DNA of 64,000 bases from Rhodovulum sp. (GTDB lineage: Bacteria > Pseudomonadota > Alphaproteobacteria > Rhodobacterales > Rhodobacteraceae), in assembly GCA_002706605.1 (NCBI GenBank), contig PALT01000033.1, positions 1-64,000 of the forward strand. Direction: 5' to 3'. This document shows, in pieces, positions 1-8,249 of the stretch (the stretch's first letter is position 1; every line of letters starts with the position of its first letter). Position numbers and translations under genes: made by a program. The notes under the pieces are model-generated. The model saw only the letters and a program-made list of their open reading frames with translations, had not been told where the DNA came from and did no database searches.

Positions 1-165
1 CAAACCGGACTTCAAACCCAACCGCGCCGTCCCGCAGGCAATGTTCGTCGGGGACCCACCGATGTACTTCTCAAAGGACCCCATATCCTCCAAGCGCCCA
101 CCAACCTGTGACCCATACAAATCAACCGAAGAACGCCCAATGGTAATCAAATCAAGTGTGGTCAT
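1..165 (-). CDS. iolC: 5-dehydro-2-deoxygluconokinase IolC (partial)
   Basis: Only the first 55 residues are in the window; the gene runs off the left edge. The visible part contains ITIGRSSVDLYG, VGGRLEDM and GGSPTNIACGTARLGLKS, which match the N-terminus of IolC, a PfkB-family kinase. IolC phosphorylates 5-dehydro-2-deoxy-D-gluconate in the myo-inositol pathway, upstream of the aldolase IolJ. The GGSPTN stretch is the family's first glycine-rich substrate signature. The ATG at 165 lies 2 bases after the stop of the IolE-like gene, so the two are almost certainly co-transcribed. In many alphaproteobacteria iolC is fused to a second domain; that cannot be judged here. The family assignment is confident despite truncation. 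Confidence 0.85.
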   Translation of the reverse strand, partial: MTTLDLITIGRSSVDLYGSQVGGRLEDMGSFEKYIGGSPTNIACGTARLGLKSGL

Positions 166-167
166 AG

Positions 168-1097
168 TCAGAAACCTGTTTGTTTGAGGAAGGTTCGCGA
201 TGCTGCGAGGTCGTCTAGGATAGAGCCCGCGTTCTGTGGATCGCGTTCCTGTTCGATGGTGATATAGCCGCCATAGCCCAGTTCACTGAGCAGGGCGCGG
301 ACGGCTGGATAGTCGATATTGCCGCGTCCGATCGGGCACATGACCCCTTTGGCGCAGGCATCGAAAAAGCGGATTTTCTGGGCCATGACCTGATCGAATA
401 CGATCGGATCAATGTCCTTGAAGTGGATGTAATCCACGCGGTCCCAATAGCGTTTTAGGGTCTCAACCGGGTCCATACCGGCATAGGCTAGATGGCCCGT
501 ATCGAGACACAGGCCCGCAGTGTCGGCGTCGATGTCGCGCACCAGCGCCTCAAGCTCATCCGCGAATTCGATATAGCCTCCGGCATGGGGGTGGATCGTG
601 GCGCGGACGCCGTATTCATCACGCGCGAGGATGCTGATCTGACGGATGGTTTCCATCATGTTCGACCATGCCGTTCCATCCAGACGCGGGGCACGGTCAG
701 AATGGCCGGCGGCAAAGTCACGCACGTCGTGGCCCCAGTCCATGACCGTCAGATAAGGCGCCTCAAAACGCTGTCCTTCATGAGAATGCGGTTTGGGCAG
801 TTGTGTGATCAGGGCACAGATTTCGCGAGTCTGGCGCAAGAGGTTCTCGCGGTTGTCCAGTGACACCAGATCATCAAAAATGGTGCCCGCGACAATCGAC
901 AGACCGCGCTGATCCAGCGCATCCGAAACCCGCGTCACGTCCAGTGGCATATAGCCATAGGGACCCAGTTCCAGACCGCCAAAACCTGCATCGCGCGCCT
1001 CATCCAGCACCTTCTCCCAACTGGGCAGGTGCGGGTTGTTCACGTCGTCAACACCCCAGCAACATGGAGCGCAGGATATCGTGATCGGTTTGGTCAT
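168..1097 (-). CDS. TIM-barrel sugar isomerase/dehydratase, IolE (inosose dehydratase)-like
   Basis: This 309-residue protein belongs to the xylose-isomerase-like TIM-barrel (AP endonuclease 2) superfamily. The order of motifs follows inosose dehydratase IolE: IHPHAGG at 168-174, LDTGH at 198-202, HFKD at 225-228, a late GRGNIDY segment and EQERDP at 282-287, the places where this fold carries its divalent-metal ligands. IolE dehydrates 2-keto-myo-inositol in the cytoplasm; that activity is inferred from similarity and from iolC directly downstream. Its ATG overlaps the preceding stop by 4 bases (ATGA), which suggests translational coupling. No signal peptide is visible. Because three other TIM barrels share the operon, the exact substrate (inosose or another keto-sugar) is uncertain. 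Confidence 0.75.
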   Translation of the reverse strand: MTKPITISCAPCCWGVDDVNNPHLPSWEKVLDEARDAGFGGLELGPYGYMPLDVTRVSDALDQRGLSIVAGTIFDDLVSLDNRENLLRQTREICALITQLPKPHSHEGQRFEAPYLTVMDWGHDVRDFAAGHSDRAPRLDGTAWSNMMETIRQISILARDEYGVRATIHPHAGGYIEFADELEALVRDIDADTAGLCLDTGHLAYAGMDPVETLKRYWDRVDYIHFKDIDPIVFDQVMAQKIRFFDACAKGVMCPIGRGNIDYPAVRALLSELGYGGYITIEQERDPQNAGSILDDLAASRTFLKQTGF

Positions 1098-1384
1098 TGG
1101 TTGGACGCGATGTTGATGGTTTCGAAGACCAGCGATTCATGGAACTGCTCATGAAACGCGATAAAGTCTTTGGTGTGTTGTTGCTCCATGTGGAAATCAT
1201 GCGCGGCTTGGTCCACCCATGTTTCAACAAACACCAGACGGTCCGGATCATCCGTGCACGTAAAGAAATCATAGGCGATGCAACCGGGTTCGGCACGGGT
1301 TGCGGCCTGTGCAACAGGGGCGCGCTGCAGGATTTTCTCACGCGTGCCCGGTCGCAACTGAATTGTAATGATGAACTTGTACAT
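1094..1384 (-). CDS. ABM-fold (antibiotic biosynthesis monooxygenase / quinol monooxygenase-like) small protein
   Basis: This 96-residue protein has the dimeric alpha/beta-barrel pattern of the ABM family: an N-terminal strand KFIITIQLRPG, a central EPGCIAYDFFTC, then LVFVETWVDQAAHDFH. Such proteins act as cofactor-free quinol monooxygenases (YgiN type), haem-degrading enzymes or isomerase-like proteins; the substrate here is unknown. The ATG at 1384 is chosen over an in-frame TTG nine bases upstream, which would overlap the preceding gene. It sits 5 bases after a dehydrogenase gene and overlaps the IolE-like gene by 4 bases, so it is deep inside the sugar operon. A member of this family is not part of the textbook iol pathway. 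It may handle a reactive keto-intermediate, but that is a guess. Confidence 0.75.
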   Translation of the reverse strand: MYKFIITIQLRPGTREKILQRAPVAQAATRAEPGCIAYDFFTCTDDPDRLVFVETWVDQAAHDFHMEQQHTKDFIAFHEQFHESLVFETINIASNQ

Positions 1385-1389
1385 GGCGA

Positions 1390-2433
1390 TCAATCCTTGA
1401 TGATTTCGTCAAGGCGTACGGTCCGGTTTTCCTGCGCGCTCAACCGGGCGGCATCCAGCACGGCAAGGGTGCGTGCGCCTTGGATCGCGGTGACCGGCGG
1501 GGCGACACCCGTACGCACAGCCGTTTCAAAGGCTTCGTAATAGTCGTGATAGCGCCCTTGCTCGGACGGGATGATGTGTTCCCCATCCGCGTCACACAAA
1601 ATGCCCCAATTCTCTTTGGGCTCGTATCCCCAAGCCTCCAGATCATCGGCGGGACGTTTGCCCGCAAAAATGTCCTGCGCCTGAATATCCGTGGTCAGTG
1701 ATTGATAGCTGCCCTTTTCGCCATAGGCGCGGAATTCGCGCGCATCCAGATAGTTCATCTTGGACGAGGACAGGTGGCTGTGCGCGCCGCTTTCGTGGCG
1801 CAATGTCAGGGTAAAGCTGACATCCGTCGGCCCCGCAGGCAGATCGAACATGTCCATTTGCGCATCGACCGAGGACACCGGGCCCAGCAGATAGATCATT
1901 TGATCAACCACGTGGCTGCCGATATCGCGCAGCATGCCGCCGGTCGGACCGGCCTCGATGGTTTCGGGGCTGTTTTGATCCATGCGCGAATGCACGCGCC
2001 AGACCTTGCCCAGCCGGTCGTCCAGAACCAGTTTGCGCAGGGTCTGCATATCCGCGTCAAAGCGACGGTTTTGATAAACGGCCAGAGTTACGCCCGCCTT
2101 TTCCGCCGCTTGGCCCAAGGCAATGGCACTGTCGTAATCAGGGGCAAAGGGTTTGTCGGCGATCACATGCAGCCCTGCCGAGATCGCTTCGAGAACCAGA
2201 TCCCGCCGCGTGTGCGGCGGGGTGGTGATGGTCACGGCGTCACAGACGCCCGCATCAATCATATCCGTCAAAGAGGCAAAGATCGGTGTATCGGGCCAAT
2301 CAGAGCGCACCTTTGCGACGGTCTTTTCTGCCCGCGCAACGATGCCCGCCAATTCGCAACCCTTGGCGGCCGCGATAAAGGGCGTATGGAAATGCTGCCC
2401 TCCGGTTCCGTAACCTACAACACCGATCTTCAT
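1390..2433 (-). CDS. Gfo/Idh/MocA family oxidoreductase
   Basis: This is a 347-residue NAD(P)-dependent sugar or cyclitol dehydrogenase. The Rossmann motif GVVGYGTGG is at the N-terminus, followed by DKPFA at 93-97 (the usual EKP motif with Asp for Glu) and by GGMLRDIGSHVVDQ at 165-178, which carries the catalytic Asp and His of the family. The ATG at 2433 begins exactly at the Rossmann strand; a longer open frame upstream overlaps the neighbouring gene and lacks family similarity. It lies 11 bases downstream of a TIM-barrel gene in the same operon, a pairing typical of oxidation followed by isomerisation or elimination of a keto-sugar. The substrate is not deducible from sequence. It is clearly different in sequence from the other two dehydrogenases of this locus. 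Confidence 0.85.
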   Translation of the reverse strand: MKIGVVGYGTGGQHFHTPFIAAAKGCELAGIVARAEKTVAKVRSDWPDTPIFASLTDMIDAGVCDAVTITTPPHTRRDLVLEAISAGLHVIADKPFAPDYDSAIALGQAAEKAGVTLAVYQNRRFDADMQTLRKLVLDDRLGKVWRVHSRMDQNSPETIEAGPTGGMLRDIGSHVVDQMIYLLGPVSSVDAQMDMFDLPAGPTDVSFTLTLRHESGAHSHLSSSKMNYLDAREFRAYGEKGSYQSLTTDIQAQDIFAGKRPADDLEAWGYEPKENWGILCDADGEHIIPSEQGRYHDYYEAFETAVRTGVAPPVTAIQGARTLAVLDAARLSAQENRTVRLDEIIKD

Positions 2434-2444
2434 GGTGTTTCCCC

Positions 2445-3386
2445 TTAGCGAATGATTGTTGCTTGCAGCGCGTCGATGGAGGAGCGGATGCCTGCCTCGG
2501 TCGACATGGTGAAATCTTCCATCTCGAGGCTGACCCAGCCGTCGTAGCCTTCCATGCCACAGACCGAGAAGAACTCTTTCCACCACTGCAGATCGCGCCC
2601 TGCACCCACGGCAACATAGTTCCAGGTCCGATCTTTGACGTCGGTGACCTCTTTGGGCTCCAGCAGACCGTCAACGTCGGCCTTGCCCCGCTCAATCCGG
2701 GTGTCTTTGCCGTGCAGGTGGTGGATCGCATCGCCCAGAGCACGGGCCGACGCAATCGGGTCCGCACCCATCCACATCAGGTGGCTGGGATCAAGGTTCA
2801 TACCCACCATCGGGCCAACCTCATTGCGCAGACGGAACAGGGTGCGCGGGTTCCAAACCAGCATGGCCGAGAAGTTTTCCAGCGCGTATTTTTCAACGCC
2901 GACTTCGGTCGCCAGCTTGACCAGATCGTGCCACAGGGGGAAGGCACGATCTTCCCACTGGTAACGGTCCCACTCGGGCATTTCGGCGGGCCAGGATTTG
3001 GTGCACACCAACCAGTTCGGCACGGTGTCCCCGGGGGCCGCCTCGGGCAGACCCGACATAGTGACGATCTTTTTCACGCCGATCTCACCGGCCAGACGAA
3101 CCGTGTCCTGCACCTCTTGCAGGTGGCGTTTGCCCATCTCACCGGGATCCAGCGGGTTGGCCGAACAGTTCAGCGCGGCGATCTCAAGACCGCGCGCTTT
3201 GATTTCGGCCATCTTCTGTTTGAGCAAGCCCTTGTCTGCCAGCAGTTCATCCGCGCGAAAATGCGGCGCGGACGACCAGCCGCCGCCGGTCATTTCAATA
3301 CCCTCGACCCCAAGGTCGACACATTTGTCGAGCATATCGGTAAAGGACAGATTGCCCATTACATCGGTGCAAATGGAAAGTTTCAT
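2445..3386 (-). CDS. Sugar phosphate isomerase/epimerase family TIM-barrel enzyme
   Basis: This 313-residue protein has an intact metal-site pattern of the xylose-isomerase-like TIM barrel: ENF at 170-172, LDPSH at 198-202, HLHGKD at 223-228 and LEMED at 287-291. The N-terminal MKLSICTDVMGN and MTGGG segments are typical of the family. Members isomerise, epimerise, dehydrate or (acting on 3-keto-glycosides) cleave sugars, using one divalent metal in the cytoplasm. The gene lies between two Gfo/Idh/MocA dehydrogenase genes, with gaps of 26 and 11 bases, so its substrate is probably a keto-sugar made by one of them. The precise reaction is unknown. The start ATG at 3386 is preceded by an AGGAG-type ribosome binding site. 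Confidence 0.8.
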   Translation of the reverse strand: MKLSICTDVMGNLSFTDMLDKCVDLGVEGIEMTGGGWSSAPHFRADELLADKGLLKQKMAEIKARGLEIAALNCSANPLDPGEMGKRHLQEVQDTVRLAGEIGVKKIVTMSGLPEAAPGDTVPNWLVCTKSWPAEMPEWDRYQWEDRAFPLWHDLVKLATEVGVEKYALENFSAMLVWNPRTLFRLRNEVGPMVGMNLDPSHLMWMGADPIASARALGDAIHHLHGKDTRIERGKADVDGLLEPKEVTDVKDRTWNYVAVGAGRDLQWWKEFFSVCGMEGYDGWVSLEMEDFTMSTEAGIRSSIDALQATIIR

Positions 3387-3412
3387 GTCTCTGAACTCCT
3401 AAAAAGAGACGG

Positions 3413-4582
3413 TTATGCGTAGTCGATCCAGGCGGCACCGGCATCGGCCGAGCGCACACAGTTCTCAAGCCAGCGCACGCCTTCGGTGCCGGCCTCAATG
3501 CCTGGGTAGTGGTGGGTTTTCAGGAAGTCCTCATCGCCGCGCATCTTGGCGTCGATGGCTTGGGCAATCCAAAGATAGATATTGGCCCAGCTTTCGCCCA
3601 AACCCTCGGTGTGCAGCGCGCCCATGCGGTCGCAGGCAAGGCTCTCGTCCTCAAGGTAGGGCATGCCGTGATGCAGGATGCGTTCGGGTTCGCCCTGAAC
3701 CTGATAAACGATCTGGTCAGGATGGGTTTCTGTCCACGCGACCGACGCTTTGGTGCCAACGAACCGGTACCGCTGGGACCCCATGTTGCCCGCATCCACG
3801 GACGAGACCCAAAGCCGCCCCCGCGCGCCATTGTCATAGTGCGTCAGGACGGTAGCGTGATCTTCCAAAGGCGCACGCGACGGGATGAACGCCTTGCGGT
3901 CGCACAACAGCTTTTCGATCTTGAGCTGCGGCAGGATCACCTCGGACATATAGTAAAGGTGGGTACCAATATCGCCCAGAACAAAGGTCGAGCCCGCGGT
4001 GGCGGGGTTGGTGCGCCACTTGACCGCGTCGGCACTGTCATCGTCGCCCGCGTTAAAGCCATGGGTGTATTCCATGTCGACAATGCGGATGTCGCCCAGC
4101 ATACCCTTGGCCACCATGGCGGCCATCTGGTGCACCATCGGATGCCCCGAATAGCCATAGGTCACGCCCACGATCAGACCTTTGTCCGCCGCCAGTTTTG
4201 CCACCTCGTCGCACTCGGCAACGGTGAAAAACAGCGGCTTTTCACAGATCACATGAAAGCCCGCCTCAAGCAGCGCCTTGGTGATCTCGTAATGGGTAAA
4301 GTTCGGCGTGGCGACCGAAACGACATCCACGCGATCCGCGCGCGTGCTCTCACCCGCGATCAGATCCTGATAGGTCGCATAGCACCGGTCCTCGGCCACG
4401 CCCAAGTTCATGCCAAAGTCACGCCCGCGCGCGGCATCAAGGTCAAACGCGCCCGCGACAAGCTGATAGGTACCATCACGCAAGGCGCCGGTGCGGTGCT
4501 TATAGCCCACCTGACCGGTGCGACCGCCCCCGACCATACCCCAACGAAGGGGGCGCTGAATGGTTCTTTCACCGTTGATCAT
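3413..4582 (-). CDS. Gfo/Idh/MocA family oxidoreductase
   Basis: This is a 389-residue dehydrogenase, longer than the other two in the operon. It shows the dinucleotide-binding GMVGGGRTG at 15-23, CEKPL at 113-117 with the catalytic lysine, and GDIGTHLYY at 203-211 with the catalytic histidine. The insertions after residue 205 and the long C-terminal part resemble Gfo/Idh/MocA members that oxidise larger sugars or glycosides rather than free inositol. It is cytoplasmic, with no signal peptide. It sits 21 bases downstream of iolG and 26 bases upstream of a TIM-barrel gene. The context suggests a keto-sugar intermediate passed to that TIM-barrel enzyme, which is an inference. Family assignment is secure; the substrate is not. 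Confidence 0.85.
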   Translation of the reverse strand: MINGERTIQRPLRWGMVGGGRTGQVGYKHRTGALRDGTYQLVAGAFDLDAARGRDFGMNLGVAEDRCYATYQDLIAGESTRADRVDVVSVATPNFTHYEITKALLEAGFHVICEKPLFFTVAECDEVAKLAADKGLIVGVTYGYSGHPMVHQMAAMVAKGMLGDIRIVDMEYTHGFNAGDDDSADAVKWRTNPATAGSTFVLGDIGTHLYYMSEVILPQLKIEKLLCDRKAFIPSRAPLEDHATVLTHYDNGARGRLWVSSVDAGNMGSQRYRFVGTKASVAWTETHPDQIVYQVQGEPERILHHGMPYLEDESLACDRMGALHTEGLGESWANIYLWIAQAIDAKMRGDEDFLKTHHYPGIEAGTEGVRWLENCVRSADAGAAWIDYA

Positions 4583-4603
4583 TCTCTTAGTCCTTTAAGA
4601 AGG

Positions 4604-5629
4604 TTACTCGGCCGCCAATGGGGCCTCGGCCGCGTAAAGCGCGGGTTTTTCGATCATCTGGATTTTTTCCAAGGTTCCGCTGTCCACCGCGCGCAGGGCG
4701 GCATCGGCCGTCAACGTGGCGGCATAGCCATCCCATGCCGAAGGCCCTGTGGCCGTTCCGTTGCTGGCAGCATCAATCCATTCACGGAATTCTTGGTCGT
4801 AGGCGTCGATGAAGCGCTCACGCCAATCTTCGGGGATCGCTTGGCGAATGCCGAATTGATCGGAAATCACCGTGGCCGGACGGTTGGGCAGGCTGGCCAC
4901 GCCTTTTTCACAGCTGACCTCGCCGCGGATGTCATAGCCATAGACGATGTTCACCGAAATCTCGACGTCGACAATCGCGCCCTGTGCCATGTGCAACAGC
5001 ACAATATGCGGATCGCGCAATTCGACGCCCTGACGCGACCGGCGCGGCAGGCGCACTTCGACGCCGGTGATCTCGTCCGACAGCAACCAGCGCGAGATAT
5101 CCGCATCATGCACCAAGGTGTCATTCAGCGGCATCTCAGAGGTATAGAGCCCCGGCGGCACCGACGCATTGCGGTGCACGGAATGATACATCAACGGCAG
5201 CCCAAGACCGCCCCCGTCGATCACGGCCTTCAGGCGGCGGTAATCCCCGTCGAAACGGCGCATGAACCCAACCTGAACCAATCGGCGGCCAAAGCTGGTT
5301 TCGGCCTCCATAACCTTCAGCGCGGCCGCCTCAGAGGTGACCATGGGCTTTTCGCAGAACACGGGTTTGCCTGCGGCGATACAGTCCAGAAGCTGCTCTT
5401 CGTGTGCCGGCCCCCAAGAACAGATCAACACAGCGTCAACCTTGTCCGAGCGGATCAGAGCCTGTGGTGTATCGAACACTTCGGCCCCTTCGGGTGCGGC
5501 GGACTCGGCCCGCGTACGGTCGATGTCATTGACCGCCGTAACTGCTACGCCCGACAGAACTTGGGTGAGGCGACGGATATGATCCTGTCCGATCATCCCC
5601 GTGCCAATGACGCCTACGTTCAGTGTCAT
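4604..5629 (-). CDS. iolG: Inositol 2-dehydrogenase IolG (actinobacterial-type sequence)
   Basis: This is a 341-residue NAD-dependent Gfo/Idh/MocA enzyme that oxidises myo-inositol to 2-keto-myo-inositol, the first step of inositol catabolism. Visible motifs are [12 protein letters not shown] at 6-17, CEKPM at 92-96, GFMRRFD near 121, and [13 protein letters not shown] at 170-182 with the catalytic Asp/His. The C-terminal segments FIDAYDQEF and [10 protein letters not shown] closely resemble, from memory, IolG proteins of actinobacteria such as Streptomyces and Corynebacterium rather than the short rhizobial type. Its ATG overlaps the iolH stop by 4 bases. The C-terminal alanine-rich tail after ALYA is unconserved. 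Activity on scyllo- or chiro-inositol instead of myo-inositol is possible. Confidence 0.82.
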   Translation of the reverse strand: MTLNVGVIGTGMIGQDHIRRLTQVLSGVAVTAVNDIDRTRAESAAPEGAEVFDTPQALIRSDKVDAVLICSWGPAHEEQLLDCIAAGKPVFCEKPMVTSEAAALKVMEAETSFGRRLVQVGFMRRFDGDYRRLKAVIDGGGLGLPLMYHSVHRNASVPPGLYTSEMPLNDTLVHDADISRWLLSDEITGVEVRLPRRSRQGVELRDPHIVLLHMAQGAIVDVEISVNIVYGYDIRGEVSCEKGVASLPNRPATVISDQFGIRQAIPEDWRERFIDAYDQEFREWIDAASNGTATGPSAWDGYAATLTADAALRAVDSGTLEKIQMIEKPALYAAEAPLAAE

Positions 5630-6531
5630 TTGCCCACCCCGTACTTGTCACAGAGGCGCTGCATTTCATTGCGCATGAAGATGCCGCTCTCGTCGGCCTT
5701 TTCTTCCCATGCAAACACACAGGCGGTCATGATGCCGTCAAAGCCGATCTCGGCGAGGGTGCGATAGAAATCATCCCACGGCACTTCGCCCTGACCGATG
5801 TTCAGGTGCTGGTGCACACGGGCCTCGGTGCCCGGCGGGTTCAGGATATAACGCAGGCCCGAGCTGCCTTTGTGGTTGAACGTGTCGGCGATATGCACAT
5901 GGGCCAGAACGTCGGCGCACTCACGTAGCATCGCGACGGTGTCATCCCCGAAATAGAAGGTGTGCGGCGTGCAGTAGAGGAACTTTACGCGATCGCTGTT
6001 CACGGTCCGGATCAGGTCCACGGACGGCTGCAGGGTTTCGACCCAATCCTCGGGGTGCGGTTCGATGTGCAGGTTGATCCCTTCGCGCTCAAAGATCGGG
6101 ACCAGCTCGTCCATCGAACGCCACCAAGCGTCTTCACAGGCTTCGATCATCGACCCCGTGTGGCAGCAATAGCAGGTGCCTTTGTCGGGATGCGGGCCAC
6201 GGCCGAACTCGCTGTTCATGGTGTCCACTTCCATCTCGACGGCGATCTCGATGGCACGTTTCCAATGCTTGATGGCGGCCTGACGCTCGTCTTCGTCATT
6301 CGAGGCCCAGCGATACATCGGCAGCAAGGTGGCGATGCCTACATCGGCATCCTTCAGCGCCTTCTTGAAGCTCTTGATGCGGTCGGGAAATACGCGCGGC
6401 GCCTTGAACCATTCAAGGAAATCGCCACGGGGGCTGAGTTCGATCCAGTCATAGCCAAGCTCTTTGACCTTCGAAGGAAGTTCCTCAAGCGACAGATGTC
6501 GGTGCATATACGGGTCGAGTGCGATTTTCAT
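5626..6531 (-). CDS. iolH: IolH-like sugar phosphate isomerase/epimerase
   Basis: This 301-residue TIM-barrel protein begins [19 protein letters not shown] and continues with [16 protein letters not shown] and [16 protein letters not shown] recognise this pattern from IolH of Gram-positive inositol operons. The role of IolH is not firmly established; it is treated as an auxiliary isomerase or epimerase of inositol catabolism. Metal-ligand candidates are the Glu in NSEFG, the Glu and His in LHIEPHPED, and the later HVHIAD. The ATG at 6531 follows a GGGAGGAAA ribosome binding site; an open frame reaching 6744 continues upstream but overlaps the next gene. The 4-base overlap with iolG supports a functional pair. 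A CYCC cluster near residue 127 is unusual and could bind metal. Confidence 0.75.
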   Translation of the reverse strand: MKIALDPYMHRHLSLEELPSKVKELGYDWIELSPRGDFLEWFKAPRVFPDRIKSFKKALKDADVGIATLLPMYRWASNDEDERQAAIKHWKRAIEIAVEMEVDTMNSEFGRGPHPDKGTCYCCHTGSMIEACEDAWWRSMDELVPIFEREGINLHIEPHPEDWVETLQPSVDLIRTVNSDRVKFLYCTPHTFYFGDDTVAMLRECADVLAHVHIADTFNHKGSSGLRYILNPPGTEARVHQHLNIGQGEVPWDDFYRTLAEIGFDGIMTACVFAWEEKADESGIFMRNEMQRLCDKYGVGK

Positions 6532-6562
6532 GGCTGGGTTTCCTCCCGATTTGTGTTCTTTT

Positions 6563-7345
6563 TCAAAGTGTAAAGGCGGCGCGGAATGCTTCGAGCGCGG
6601 CGTCAGAGTCGCCCGAGGCCCAAGCTTCCATCGCAACCGGCCCGTCGTAGCCCATGGCAGCAAGACCACGGGCAACACCGGCAAAGTTGACTTCTCCGGT
6701 GCCCGGCTCACAGCGCCCGGGCACATCGGCCACCTGAATTTCACCGATCCAAGGCTGGGCCTTGCGGCACAGCTCGGTCAGGTTTCCCTCGCCGATTTGG
6801 GCGTGGTAGAGATCGAGGTTCAGTTTCAGACGCGGGCTGTCGATGCTCGACACCAAGGCGATCGTGTCTTCGGCTTTGGCAAAGGGCGTCCCGGGGTGAT
6901 CGACCGGCAAGTTGAGGTTTTCGAGGGTAAAGACCACGTCCTCTTCCTCGGCCAGCTCCACAATCCGGCACAGCGTGTCGCGCGCCTTGAGCCACATCTG
7001 GCCCGTCACCACCTCACAGGGTTTGACTGGCAGACCCTTCTCATTCAGGCCCGTGCCATGCAGGTTAAAGCGCTGAATGCCCAGACGACGACAGCCATGC
7101 ACGGTTTCGCGCGCCGTCGCGATCAGCTCATCCGCGCCCTCATCATCCGCAAGGGTCCCGCGCAAATAGCCGTTCACGATGGTAAAGGTCGCACCCGTCG
7201 CGATCAGCTTGTCATGATCGTGGGGCTGCCAGTACCAAAGCCCGACATCAAAGCCCATCTCGCGCAAACGCGCGGCGCGCCAATCAATCGGCTTGTCTTG
7301 CCACAACATCTCGGCGCAAGCGGCGAGTTGGAATGAGTGAGACAT
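6563..7345 (-). CDS. Hydroxypyruvate isomerase family TIM-barrel protein
   Basis: This 260-residue protein resembles hydroxypyruvate isomerase (Hyi/OtnI) in its central region: TLENLNLPVDHPG, LNLDLYHAQIGEGNL, then IQVADVPGRCEPGTGEVNF. These segments contain the catalytic glutamates and metal ligands of that family (Glu, Asp, Gln/His, Glu). True Hyi interconverts hydroxypyruvate and tartronate semialdehyde, while OtnI acts on 2-oxo-tetronate. In this operon it may instead isomerise an inositol-derived or keto-sugar intermediate, which is inference. The ATG at 7345 is preferred to one nine bases upstream because AAGGA then lies 8 bases before the start. It follows the transporter ATPase gene after 56 bases that contain a small CGGGC hairpin. 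Confidence 0.78.
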   Translation of the reverse strand: MSHSFQLAACAEMLWQDKPIDWRAARLREMGFDVGLWYWQPHDHDKLIATGATFTIVNGYLRGTLADDEGADELIATARETVHGCRRLGIQRFNLHGTGLNEKGLPVKPCEVVTGQMWLKARDTLCRIVELAEEEDVVFTLENLNLPVDHPGTPFAKAEDTIALVSSIDSPRLKLNLDLYHAQIGEGNLTELCRKAQPWIGEIQVADVPGRCEPGTGEVNFAGVARGLAAMGYDGPVAMEAWASGDSDAALEAFRAAFTL

Positions 7346-7401
7346 GAGCGTCATCCTTGAGCGCCCGGGCCAAAGCCCGAGCTAGGGTTGAAAAGGGTGG
7401 A

Positions 7402-8238
7402 TCAGGCCGAAGCCTCTTGGCCCACTTTGGGCGGATGGCCGTCGTGGGTTTCCATGTAGCCTTCGATGCTGGCCTCGAGGTCCGCCATGGATTCACCGCC
7501 CGCCATCAGGTCGGCGATCTCTTCACGCGACTTCTCGCCCTTGCGGAAGTCCGCCGCGATCGCACCACGGATCAGAACGGCAAAGTGGTCCCCAACGGCC
7601 ATGGCGTGCATCACCTGGTGGGTGATAAAGATCACCGCCAGACCACGCTTTTTGGCCTCGTTCACGATGCGCAGCACGTGCGCGGCCTGTTTCACACCCA
7701 GAGCAGCGGTCGGTTCATCCAAGATCAGAACGCGGGCACCGAAATACACAGCGCGCGCGATGGCCAGCGACTGACGCTCACCGCCCGACAAGCCCCCAAC
7801 CAGACGGTCACCGTCGGTGATACGGGTGATGCCCATCTTCTGGACTTCCTCAACCGCGATCTTGTTGGCCTTGGCGCGGTCAAAGATTTTGAACGGACCA
7901 AAGCCCTTGGTCGGCTCAACCCCCATAAAGAAGTTGCGGCCAATCGACATCAGCGGATAGGTCCCGCCAAACTGGTGCACGGTGGCGATCCCGCGCTCTT
8001 GGGCGTCACGCGGCCCAGAGAAGGAAACCGGTTCGCCGTCGACCAGAATTTCACCACGGGTCGGCGCGTGAACACCGGCAAGGGTTTTGATCAGCGTGGA
8101 TTTACCGGCACCGTTGTCGCCCAGCAGGCAAAGCACCTCGCCTGCGCCGACCTTGAGGCTGATTTCATGCAGAACGTCGATGGGCCCGAAGGACTTGTCG
8201 ACATTGCGAAGTTCGATGACTGGAGTGTTATCAGACAT
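7402..8238 (-). CDS. Sugar ABC transporter ATP-binding protein (single ABC domain, CUT2/Frc type)
   Basis: This is a 278-residue nucleotide-binding subunit with one ABC domain, unlike the double-domain RbsA or AraG, and therefore like FrcA. Walker A is GDNGAGKST at 40-48, the signature LSGGERQ is at 150-156, and Walker B VLILDEPTAA is at 170-179, followed by the H-loop histidine in FITHQV. It would energise the three permeases encoded just upstream (BPD_transp_2 family) at the inner membrane. It is the only ATPase gene in the locus, so the two binding proteins and three permeases must share it or use one encoded elsewhere. The C-terminal tail after the ABC core is about 35 residues and unconserved. 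The gap to the preceding permease gene is 11 bases. Confidence 0.92.
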   Translation of the reverse strand: MSDNTPVIELRNVDKSFGPIDVLHEISLKVGAGEVLCLLGDNGAGKSTLIKTLAGVHAPTRGEILVDGEPVSFSGPRDAQERGIATVHQFGGTYPLMSIGRNFFMGVEPTKGFGPFKIFDRAKANKIAVEEVQKMGITRITDGDRLVGGLSGGERQSLAIARAVYFGARVLILDEPTAALGVKQAAHVLRIVNEAKKRGLAVIFITHQVMHAMAVGDHFAVLIRGAIAADFRKGEKSREEIADLMAGGESMADLEASIEGYMETHDGHPPKVGQEASA

Positions 8239-8249
8239 AGGAATGGTCC

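Noticed and set aside
3509-5767. A long open frame (752 codons) on the plus strand opposite the dehydrogenase genes.
   Set aside because: It has no family similarity, reads His/Arg/Gln-rich, and is the expected antisense frame of three high-GC genes with clear dehydrogenase motifs on the minus strand.
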